A stretch of 24,000 nt of DNA from Silene noctiflora (lineage: Eukaryota; Streptophyta; Magnoliopsida; Caryophyllales; Caryophyllaceae), in contig VHZZ01000531.1 of assembly GCA_009801015.1 (NCBI GenBank), forward strand, positions 142,837-166,836. The letters are read 5' to 3'. Positions 1-10,500 of the stretch are shown in pieces. The translations under genes were made by a program, and so were the position numbers. Every line of letters starts with the position of its first letter. Position 1 is the first letter of the stretch. Below the pieces are notes generated by a model that made no database searches, had not been told where the DNA came from, and saw only the letters and a program-made list of their open reading frames with translations.

Positions 1-218
1 AAATGATTAGAGTTTAATTATAGGCATATATTCATTGAAAAGATAATAATAATGCAATGAATGAAAATTTACTTATTACCTTATTTAGCTAGATGATTTT
101 TGGAGGGAAAACTAAGAGAATTTTTATTCTCTTGGTAGTAGGGGATGTGATGCTCTTTAAACTAACGTGGAAGTTATAACCACCAGGCCTCCCAGAAAGT
201 CATCTGTTTCCCCAAGTT

Positions 219-269
219 AGAGAGAGAAACTAGTGAAATAGAGAGAGAAAGCTCGAGAATACTGCTTCA
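219..269 (+). promoter_or_regulatory. GA-rich 5' leader of the NDC1 gene
   Basis: Two runs of (GA)n lie just before the proposed start codon, at about 221-228 and 241-248. Purine-rich GA leaders are common in plant 5' UTRs. I see no convincing TATA box upstream in 1-218, and the transcription start cannot be placed. The role is inferred. Confidence 0.35.
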
Positions 270-3200
270 ATGTCGCAGATAGCCTTGTCTGCCACGTCTG
301 CGTTTCCATTTTTCACCCGTAATCATCACTTTCCTTATACTCTACTCTCATATTCTTCTTCCTCGTATTCATTTGTGTGATTATTGTTAATTTCATCGCA
401 CTTTTCATGTGCTTAACCCTATTATCGTTATCAATTTTGCTCATACAACGTTGATTTCCTGTTAATGAGTAAAAATGTATTCATAATGCTAGAAATTTGT
501 CGGTAAAGTAAACTTTTGATTGATTATTTTTGTCGCACGTTGATAAATTTGTGTTTCTAAAGCATAGTATTTTATCTAAATCCATTAGGAGTCTTTCTAA
601 ATCCAAAGGCTCTAGTACAAAAATATGTTTTTGCTTTATGGTTCATCCTTTTAATTAAAAGTAACACATCATTCGTCTGTTTCTCTAAGGTGGTGTTTGG
701 TTTGGTGTTTTGGAATGGATTGGAATTCATGTAGTCCATTCTAATGTTTGGTTGACTTATTTTGGACTGGAAAATTTTATGCCTTAGTCTTCTTCCATGT
801 TTCCAACTCCATTTCTCCTTGAGCGGCGGCGATATTGTAACGATACAAGTACATGATTGTATGGGATTCTAAATCTGTACATCCCTTGTAAAGTTGTATC
901 ACATTCCAATGCTTTTCATCCTATCTTTTTTAACCAGAGGACCCTAAGTGGCTACTAATAAATAGTTTATGTGAACATTATATCTCTTCCTCCCAAGAAA
1001 ACATGTTCAATGCTTGTACAGTAATTGTTGCTATTTTCTCCGTGATTTCATCCCCTTCCCCCAACTAGCTCTCACAGAGTAACTTTCAGGGGGTAATGGT
1101 TTTAAAGCTAAATAAATTTTGCGGATTTAACTTTATGCAAGCTCCTTTAACCCTTACTTAAGATATTGCAAAGTATATTTTTCTTCTTGAGGTGATCAGA
1201 TGCATTCATTCCATTGATGGTTTTTCATTATTACCCAGGATCTACGGAGAGATTGAGCAAAATTATTCCTGCAATCACGAGAAGCTATAATGTCAACTCT
1301 TCACTATGTTCAAACACGCTAAGGAAAGGATTCTCTATCACGGCTCCAGCTGCTGCGGCAATGAATGGTGGTGCTGCTGAATTATCTGAAAATGAGCAAG
1401 ACTTGAAGCATTATATGTGGCGAGACAAAAAGGTTTGAACTATTATCTTAAAGTTATGATTTACATTGTTGCTTGTACAGGATCTGTGTTTTAGATCCTC
1501 TAATTTCAGCCTTCTCCCTTACGAACAGAAGCCAAGAGTATGCATTTTGGGTGGTGGATTTGGAGGATTGTATACAGCTTTAAGACTAGAATCGCTTGTC
1601 TGGCCTGATGACAAGAGACCTCAAGTAAGCTTCTGTAGTAGACTAGTAGATCTGTATCATACATTATCTACTAGTTGAACAAGTGTCGTTTCTGATGGTA
1701 CTGTTTAGCGCGGTAGAAAGCAAGAATCAGTGATACCAAGTGTAATACATGTGCAGCTTGTTTTAGGTTTATTTCAAACTGTATTACAATCTTGGACTCC
1801 TAATGAAATTAACTTACACCCAGTACTGAATCTTCACTTCACGAGGCATATGCTTTGCTTTTCCCAGTACCACAAATATGTAAAGGGTTCGACTCAGCAT
1901 TGCTTTGACTAGAATTTTACTTGTCTTTACTGTTGCATAAGTGCCTTTGATTGTTAAGAACTCGCATTGCAGGTTTTTCCATTTTGCTTGATTTGTGATT
2001 TTTGATTTTCTGCTACCTCAACTCCACTGATTGAATTTGGCTAGCCATTTTTCTGGATCTGTAATCAGGTCAGAGGCACTGTATAAAAGGACAACAAATT
2101 CCAGAACTTTAGCAGGACAATCCTTTTGGATAAACCAAAATAGAAATCAGGGCAATGTTAAATTTACTAGAGGTGTTATATTATTCCTTTGTGGGAAAAG
2201 CAGACAGCTCGAATAGAGCTTGTGGAAGTTGATAGTTATTTGAGTTGAAGGAAACACATAGGATTGCAATATTGCATAGTACTGTGCTTTGCCCTCCGAG
2301 GAATTCATGTAATTAAATTTTGATTACTCTGCTCCCACTTTAATATCCTTCAATTTTCTATTGTGGGACTAGGTACTTCTGATTGATCAGTCTGAGCGTT
2401 TTGTTTTCAAGCCAATGCTTTATGAGCTTCTATCGGGAGGTTTGTTGTGAACATTTGAGCTTAAGCCTTTTCAGTTTTCAGTACTTTTTTCTAAATATCT
2501 TTGAATTCTTTTCATGAATCCCACATCATTAGCTTCCTACTGGCGAGCTTGTAACAGTTTTAACGTTCTCACTGCAGAAGTGGATGAATGGGAAGTAGCT
2601 CCACGATTTACAGATTTACTGGCGAACACCGGGATTCAATTTATCCAAGACAGAGTGAAACATCTTAACCCCTTTGATGGGAATAGCTCGCAGAGTTTCT
2701 CATGTGCTGGCACTGTGCAACTTGAAAGCGAGCTTCTCATAGAATATGACTGGTATAAGCTGGATCTTTATGACTCTTTTCAGTATGTTTATGGAGATTG
2801 CTATTAAACTTCCCATTTTGTGATCATAGATTCATAGTTTGTCGTGGCTGTCTATGTGTAATGTAATTTTTTTATTCTTTTCTACCGTGCTGGGTATCTA
2901 GTTTTGCAATGAATGTTTCATGAGCTATTTAGACATCTTGAACTGACCTTCATTAGTGCTCAAAAGTCAATACTACTTTTCTACCTGAGCTGATTAAAAA
3001 TGTGTGCTTGGACAGCCAGGTTGGTTCTTGCATTGGGTGCTGAACCGAAGCTTGATATTGTTCCCGGCGCTATAGAATATGCACTTCCGTTTTCCACTTT
3101 TGAGGACGCTTGTGTAAGTATTTGAGGTATATGTTTTGTGTTCTGTCTAATGAAATTCTCCATGACCTAGATAATCTTGCCGTCAACTACTTACCGCTTC

Positions 3201-5595
3201 TCGTTTCCAGCATAGGACTATATCTTAAGCTTTCTTTCTTTCTTTTCCTGATCACTTTTGTTTTTATTACTTTCTCTGCTTCCAAGCTCCAATTGTTTTT
3301 CCCTCGCTAAACTTTCACAGTCTAAGGAAGTACATAAAATAATAATGGAAGAGCAGGTGGGCTTACTTTTAGAAGACAGGAAGTGCTCATATAGCCACTT
3401 TAAGGACAAAGTTATCATTTATGCAAAAAGTACTTGCTCAAAAAAGAAATGAGAACAAATTAATTTTCCCAATAAAGAAAGACCATTTGGAAGTGGAGGA
3501 AGTAGTAATTTAAATATTTATGTCATGCAGAAGGTCAATGACAAGTTGAAAGCAGTGGAGAGGACGAATTTCGGCAAGGGGTCACCAATCCGTGTGGTAA
3601 TTGTTGGTTGTGGTTACTCCGGAGTTGAATTAGCTGCAACAGTATCTGAGAGACTGCAGGCTAATGGCATTGTGAAAGCAATTAATGCAGAAACCACAAT
3701 CTGTCCTACTGCCCCGCCTGGTAACAGAGAAGCTGCATTAAAAGTAAGTTTTTTATTGCACATTGCAGATCCCATGACATTTAAGGATTCAATCTTAAAT
3801 TATCTCAAAAAGTCCCCTGTAAGGCGGCTTTATACTAAAATATAGTACAGTCAGTCGGTCACCCACTTCTTCATTCAAAATATAGTACAGCCACTCATTA
3901 ACGAAACCCATACGGCATTACTATCACCAAAAATAATGGTAATCACTGAACAATCTATTTATATAGGCTTGTAGGTAAAGTACGTGCAATTCTACTGTAA
4001 CATGGGATATTGGGATGCTTATTTGAAACTGTCTTACATAAGTATTTGGGAAATTATTTTAGCCAGTATAATTTCACTTTGTGACACGGTGGTCGGCTGC
4101 TCTTCTCTGCCTTCCACTAGTGCAAAATTACTTTGCGTTTGGTCAAATAGGATCCTGATTCTTAGTTCCCTTGATGACGTCAATAGGTGCTTTCGGAAAG
4201 AAATGTTCAGCTCTTTTTGGGATATCTTGTCAACTCTGTTCGAAGAGCAGCTGATGTCAAAGTATTGGACCAATCTGTAGAGCAAGATCCTGAAAAATTT
4301 GCTGTGGAAATTCAACCTACTGTAAGGGGTTCGGATGGTCAAATTCTGGAAGCAGATCTAGTTTTGTGGACTGTTGGAAATAAACCTCGACTTCCTGAAT
4401 TGGAGCCTAGTGGTAAGTCCTATTTTCTTCCACTTAATGGCAGAGGACAAGCAGAAACTGATGAAACACTTCGTGTAAAGGGTCACCCACGAATATTTGC
4501 TTTGGGTGACTCATCTGCTTTACGAGACTCAAGCGGGAAGCTTCTTCCTTCCACAGCACAGGTATATCATAGTCCTCAAAAGATCTCCAATTGATTTCTT
4601 GGGTCATTCCTTGTTGGGCTAGTTATGCTGTTTCATGATCTTACTTACAAGTGTGCTCTCCTTGTCACCAAATTATGCAGGTTGCTTTTCAGGAAGCTGA
4701 TTTTGCCGGCTGGAACATTTGGGCTGCTATCAATGATCGGCCACTTCTTCCATTCAGGTTGGATCTGTGATTTCATTCCTCGCTAGTTTGATTTTTTTAT
4801 TATGGTTTACAAATCTCTGTAGACTGAACATATTGCCTGTTACATGACGGAAGTCAAACTGACGTTACATTGCATAATTTCCAGTTATATACCCTGTGCT
4901 ACAGTTATAAGTATTCGACAAGGGTATGTGTCAAGTGTTGGGCTCGGCTATTAACTGAAAAATTCTCGCGTCTTTGATTTAAAACAAAATGTCGAAGTGT
5001 CATTCTCATGTCAGAGTGGCGAGCGTTGTATACGGGTGCACGAGGTCTGGAGAGTGAGAGTAATTTAATATGTAATGCACTATATAAAAACTTAAGATAT
5101 TTCAGCTGCATCACTTGATATTGATTGACAAATATTTCAGTTATTTCGCCTATATTTAGAGAGATTTAGCAACCATTACATCAATAGCGACGGATGCTAC
5201 ATTTTAATACCATGACTGTTAATGGTGGTGCAGATTGCATTGACAAGTTATTGATTTTTTTATTATTAGGTTCCAGAATTTAGGAGAGATGATGACACTG
5301 GGAAGGAATGATGCTGCAGTTACCCCAAGTTTCATCGATGGTTTGACGTTGGAAGGGCCTGTTGGCCATGCTGGTAAGACTACTTGCTCTATCTCCTGTT
5401 TTTAAAAACTTTTGGGGTATTCATGGCACTGACCCTTGTGTGCCTTATAATGCAGCAAGAAAACTAGCATACCTTATTAGGCTGCCAACAGATGAGCACC
5501 GTGTTAAAGTCGGCATAAGCTGGTTTGCAAAGACAGCCATTGATTCAGTTGCATCCCTGCAAACTTCATTGGCCAAAGTCCTTTCGGGCTCTTAA
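270..5595 (+). CDS. NDC1: Type II NAD(P)H:quinone oxidoreductase, NDC1 class, plastid/mitochondrial (11 exons)
   Basis: Exons: 270-318, 1239-1432, 1529-1624, 2373-2439, 2578-2752, 3020-3113, 3531-3743, 4187-4561, 4681-4757, 5270-5373, 5456-5595. They total 1584 nt, 527 aa plus stop, and all introns are GT-AG. Seen: an N-terminal stretch of about 80 residues rich in Ser/Ala/Arg, as in a transit peptide. A first dinucleotide fold has GGGFGG at about residues 89-94 (FAD). A second has GCGYSG at about 251-256 (NAD(P)H). FALGD lies at about 400-404, followed by the conserved AQVAFQEAD stretch. Family knowledge: NDC1 is a single-polypeptide flavoenzyme of plastoglobules and mitochondria. It reduces plastoquinone and is needed for phylloquinone synthesis. 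It does not pump protons. Start: the ATG at 270 follows a GA-rich leader. The only donor in the right phase before the in-frame stop at 378 is 319, so exon 1 is the least certain part. Length is close to that of known NDC1 proteins. Confidence 0.92.
319..1238 (+). other. Intron 1 of NDC1 (920 nt), no gene seen
   Basis: The donor is GTAATC at 319 and the acceptor TTACCCAG ends at 1238. The intron splits codon phase 1 between the short signal-peptide exon and the rest of the transit region. Inside I see AT-rich sequence with no recognisable gene or complete transposon. Short TTTGGTT-type motifs around 690-760 resemble filler seen near degenerate plant DNA transposons, but no terminal repeats could be paired. 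Confidence 0.6.
3837..3890. repeat. 14-bp direct repeat in NDC1 intron 7
   Basis: AAAATATAGTACAG occurs at 3837-3850 and again at 3877-3890, 40 bp apart. It lies inside the 443-nt intron between exons 7 and 8. This is a short local duplication with no evident function. Confidence 0.7.
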
Positions 5596-6428
5596 TGTTT
5601 TGTGTGTTTTGAAGGTTTAGTTTATAGTTGGGGAGTACTAGTCCTTTTCTCTGATTTCCATATTGTTCACCATGTTTGGTTTGCATTGCGAAATCAAATT
5701 TTTCTGTACTAAGACACTGATTTACTTAATAGTATACAAAATAAGTACGTCTTTGATGTGATTCTTTCCGAGTAATGAATGTTATATGTTCGAACGAAGA
5801 GTAATTACTCCCATTATATTGATCTCGAAAGGCTTTGAAACTGAGTTCAGTTGCACCGTTTTTTCATGGGCTATTTTATTGACTCCTCCTAAGTCGTAAA
5901 CCAGGCATTCGCACTATATCTTGGTGGTTCTTGAGGTCCCATTCTATTCAAGGAGAAGAGAGTATTACGTAGACTCGTACTAGATACTGCCATACCGAGC
6001 TTATCAAACACATAATTTTACAGAAAAATTATATGAGGCCGTTGTAAGCAATCAAACACGAAATATGATTTAGTATTAAGGACATTGACATCTTCTTAAT
6101 GTAGATAATTGTTTTTTTCTTTTTTGAATTTTGATTCAAGGGTGTTTATGAATTTTTGCAAACCCGAACAAAGACGTTTGGCTCATGAAAAAGAAAGTAA
6201 AAGTTTGAAATTAGGTTGAAACTCGATTTCTCCTATTCATCCCTATGTCCGTACTTTATCCCAAAAATTGGCGAACCAGAATTACCAAGCACCAAAATTG
6301 CATACTTGTGTAGTTTGTGGAGGTTAACGAGTTTCCGTTGTTGCAAAGTGCGCAACAAAGATAGGGCGATGAATTCCTTCCATAACTTATTCACTATTTA
6401 TTACGTAAGGTATGAAGATAATAAAAAA
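5596..6428. other. Intergenic: NDC1 3' UTR and tRNA upstream region
   Basis: The first 100-150 bases after the NDC1 stop are T-rich and are probably the 3' UTR. No single polyadenylation site can be fixed. The rest is AT-rich with no open frame that resembles a protein. The bases directly before the tRNA are A-rich, as is usual for plant tRNA genes. Confidence 0.55.
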
Positions 6429-6513
6429 GGGGTGGTGGCGCAGTTGGCTAGCGCGTAGGTCTCATAGCTTCTGAGTAATCCTGAGGTCGAGAGTTCGAGC
6501 CTCTCTCACCCCA
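6429..6513 (+). tRNA. tRNA-Met (CAT), elongator type, with 11-nt intron
   Basis: The acceptor stem GGGGTGG (6429-6435) pairs with TCACCCC (6506-6512), and the discriminator base is A6513. The D arm is GCGC/GCGC (6438-6441, 6451-6454). The anticodon loop carries CAT at 6463-6465. The T arm is GAGAG/CTCTC around TTCGAGC (6489-6505). An intron of about 11 nt (6467-6477) interrupts the anticodon loop after position 37. Such introns are typical of plant elongator tRNA-Met and tRNA-Tyr, which sets this gene apart from initiator tRNA-Met. The mature length without CCA is 74 nt. The pair at the base of the anticodon loop (T6460/T6479) is not canonical. It adapts Met for internal AUG codons on cytosolic ribosomes. 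Confidence 0.95.
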
Positions 6514-6516
6514 TTG

Positions 6517-6524
6517 TTTTTTTT
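6517..6524 (+). terminator. RNA polymerase III terminator (T8)
   Basis: Eight T residues start four bases after the tRNA discriminator base. A run of four or more T on the coding strand is the standard Pol III stop signal. Confidence 0.85.
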
Positions 6525-7523
6525 ATTCTGAAAATAAACAATGACCAAATCTGGAATAGGGGATGAATACCTTCCTCAGTGATTCAGTATTGCATGCAAG
6601 ATGTGGTCTAGCTCCCACCACATTATATCCCCTTGGAGCTTCTAAGGGCTGATAGTCCTCCAAGTGAACAAAAAGTACCTACCTAGATAAAGTCACATCT
6701 AGGATTCACAATTTGACATCATGTATATTCTGTTTTTCGTGAATCCGAATACGCGAGTTTTGAACAACTTAGTAGAAATGGTATACGTACATTATTTATT
6801 ATTGTCTACTCTTTTCACGAGATTAGGTCATACTTTAATTTCAGTTAATTCTTAATTAGTAATCATAGCATGGCCTGGCATACTTGGTGGTTTATAGTCC
6901 TCCATAGAGTCACATTTGGCATATTCAATGTTGCCCTCGAATGTAGGCCTGCCCAAAAATGCAACAAACTATGTCAACAAAACTGAAACTTGGCACTTTA
7001 ACTACCTCTAAAAGCCATCATTTATCATCCTAGATAAAATACACACACACACACAAATACAAAATACACCTTTACCTTTCAAACAAAACATACAAATACC
7101 ACATAAAACAACAACATTTAGAACCACATAGAACAAACATAAAAACCAAAACAAAAATTAGATAAAACTCCTTATTTTATTTTATTTCATTATATTTATT
7201 TATTATTAAAAGATTAAAAAATAAAATAAAAGAAAATTATTGGCGCAAAATAAGAGAGAGAAAATCTACCTCGACCTCACCATCACCATAGAGGCTCAGA
7301 ACACAGAATTTTCAGAAAATCTTCAACGCTAACGAAGAAGAAGAAGAAGAGGGAGAGGAAAATAAAATTAATAATTAAAATAATAATATTAATTAATAAA
7401 TAAATCCTTTGCTCTTCCTTCTTTCTTATCAATTGATTTATGATTTATTGAAATATTTAAAGTAATTTTTATTTTATTTTTGAAATATTAGTTAATTTCA
7501 ATAATAATAATAACAATAATAAA
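6525..7523. other. Intergenic and 5' leader of the CBSCBSPB gene
   Basis: No gene is seen. There is a short (AC)7 microsatellite at 7041-7054 and long A-rich sequence at 7060-7240. Purine-rich sequence with GAA repeats (about 7334-7350) and AAT-type repeats (7350-7400, 7500-7520) runs up to the start codon. The stretch from about 7240 to 7523 is probably the transcribed leader. A 5' UTR intron is possible but cannot be shown. Confidence 0.5.
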
Positions 7524-10500
7524 ATGAGTTCGCAAGTGGTATCACCACCGCCGCAGCGCCGAACGAGTTTGTCGCAGAAACGATTTCCGTCGACTAAGAA
7601 ACCTCCGCCACCGTCGCCGTCGGAAAATGGCTCCTTCAACAATAATAATTCTCCCAGACCTAATTCTCCTTCGTAATTTCCTTCATTTTATTGTTTTATG
7701 CGCTTCAACTTATTATAATTATTATCAATTGTGTATGTTATGCTCTTTTTTTCGATATAATGTCAAAGTGTTTGGCCTTTTTGAGGTTAATGTTTCGAAA
7801 CTTTTATGGTGATGATACGAGTATATTCACATTTTTGTCGTTATATTTTTAGCGGGAAAATGATGTAGAACCGCGAAAAGTAGGGTCAAAGTGTCGACTT
7901 GAAAGATTCTGATGAAAATGAGGCAGTATAATGAATTATACTCGTAATTGTTATCAATTGTCTATGTTATGCTCCTTTTTTTTTTTGGATATGATGTCGT
8001 GTTTTGACTTTTTGAGGTCAAAGTTTCGAATCTTTAATTGTAATGATACGAGTGTATTCACATTTGATATTGTCGCAAAGTAATATTTTTAGCGAAAATA
8101 TGATATGTAACTGCAAAAAAGTAGGGTCAAATTGTCGACTTGAAAAGATTATGATCAAACTGAGGAAGAATACTATAATGAAATGATACGATTGTGACGA
8201 TATGAATATATTAACATTTGTTAGCTTCCAAAAATTGCAGTATATTTTTAGCAAAAATGTTGCAGAGACGCGAAAATGAGACAGTATAATAATGTAATGA
8301 ATGTGGGTGAAATGGTAGGTCGAATGTGGTTGGGGAGAGAACGGTGAAGAAGCTCAAGTTATCGAAGGCGTTGACTATACCGGAGGGAACATCAGTGTCC
8401 GATGCGTGTCGGAGGATGGCTGCTCGGCGTGTTGACGCTGTGCTATTGACTGATTCTAATGCTTTGCTGTCTGGCATTTGCACTGATAAGGTCTAATTTC
8501 ACTTGTTTCTTGATATAGATTTATAGGAGTAATTTATAAGCATTGTGATGATTTTGTTAGATTTGGTGTTCTAGGAGAGGAATTTTTAAAGTAATTGGTG
8601 TTATTGTTGTGGTGACGGTTTTAGGATATTGCAACTAGAGTTCTTGCAGAGGAGCTGAGGCCTGATCAGACTGTAGTGTCGAAAGTTATGACAAGGAATC
8701 CGATTTTTGTAACTTCAGATACATTGGCGATTGAAGCTCTTCAGAAGATGGTCCAAGGTGAGATTGAGGATTTGTAATTACTTATGCAGTATAGTAATTG
8801 ATCGTAGTCATCAACTCATCATACATAATATTTAGTACTTACTCTTAGCTATTGCGTATGCTGTTGTGCCATAATTTTGTGCTGGATTCTAACTTTTGGT
8901 AGTTAATGACTATATAATACAGTTAATTAGGGATGAAATTTTATAGGCTATTTGCATGCGAAAAGTTGTTTGGAAGTGGATTTATTTGAGTTTGAAACTG
9001 TTTTGATGCGAACAAGTTTGGAACTTTATGTATCTGGATATGTGAACTCTGTATTTCTTCAATCTATACAACGCGTTCAACATACCTTCAAGTTATTGCA
9101 ATGCATTTCGTTTTACTTTGGCAAAAGCTATGTTAATTGGAAGGCCTTTTTGGAAGGAAGATATGGGTTGCTTCAAAATAAAGGAAGTCTGTATATAGCT
9201 GTCATTCTTCAGTGAGATGAAACTTGTGAAAAGTTGTTTGGCGTAACTATCTGATTTTTGTGTTCTTTTGTCTATAGGAAAATTTAGACATCTTCCTGTT
9301 GTCGAAAATGGTGAAGTTATTGCTTTGTTAGATATCACAAGGTGTCTGTATGATGCCATATCAAGAATGGAGAAAACAGCTGAGCAAGGTAGTGTAATTG
9401 CTGCCGCAGCTGAGGGAGTTGATTACCAAAAAGGAAATAATTCTAATGGTTGGTTGCATTTCCATTATCATCTTTCCTATCAGTTTCGAAAGTAATTATC
9501 TTGTCATTTCTTGAAAACTGACTCAACTGAGTTCATGGATAACTAATTGTACATCATCTAATATTTTCTCATATTCTCTATCCAGCACCAGCCGCTTTTA
9601 TTGAAACATTAAGGGAACGAATGTTCAAGCCTTCATTGTCAACTATAATCACCGAAAACATCAAGTATGCATTTATTATATGCAAAGTGCTCTTTTCATA
9701 TCATGGGCATTGTTTATGGATTAATTTGTCAATATTTATTTTTCAGGGCAGCGACTGTCTCGCCGTCAGATCCTGTTTACGTTGCTGCTAAAAAGATGCG
9801 AGATGCCCGTGTTAATTCTGTAGTCGTAACAAGTAGCGGGAAAGTCATGGGAATCCTAACGTATTATCCTCTACGTGGATTTTCTTTCTTAGACTGTCAT
9901 GTCTTTTTGGTGTTTACTTATATTCAAGGGTTGCTATCTGTTTCGCAGTTCAAGGGATATCCTCATGCGAGTTGTAGCACCAAACCTGTCACCTGAGTTA
10001 ACTTTGGTGGAAAAGGTTTGAAAGCTTACTCATTTTGAGAATTTTTTATTTTAATTCTGTTATTGAGAAAGCCTTTTTGCTTCGTCCTTTCTTGGTCTGG
10101 ATCTGACTTTTCATGCGCTTCTTGTCAAAGGTGATGACTGCCAATCCTCAATGTGCTACTGTAGATACAACAATCCTTGAAGCACTACGTATAATGCATG
10201 ATGGGAAGTTTCTTCATCTTCCTGTTTTGGACAGAGGTACGCAGCTGACAACTAGCCTCAACTCTCAAGTGTCAACAGTCTCTGTTGGTAGTCTTTCTGA
10301 TTGTTGTTGTTGTACAGATGGATCAATTGTTGCTTGCGTTGATGTCCTACAGTTGACTCATGCTGCCATTTCCATGGTATTTCTCATCTGATTTGCTAAT
10401 CATCAATCATCTTATGTGCTTCTTAATGAGACTGGCAATTAAATCAGCCATCTTTCAACATCAATTATTTACTTTTTTTTTTGCCATCTTTACTCTTTAG

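Noticed and set aside
1214..1438. NDC1 translation starting at ATG 1214
   Set aside because: The bases 1214-1238 form the end of an intron with a good TTACCCAG acceptor. The upstream ATG at 270 with a signal-like exon fits better, though the start remains the weakest point of the model.
4413..4443. Donor-like GTAAGT followed by a pyrimidine run and CAG inside NDC1 exon 8, like a tiny intron
   Set aside because: It is only 31 nt, too short for a plant intron. Its removal would break the frame, and the reading through it contains the conserved LPLN.RGQAETDE segment.
6216..6458. An open frame ending in GVVAQLASA
   Set aside because: It reads into the tRNA-Met gene. That peptide is the familiar spurious translation of a tRNA 5' half.
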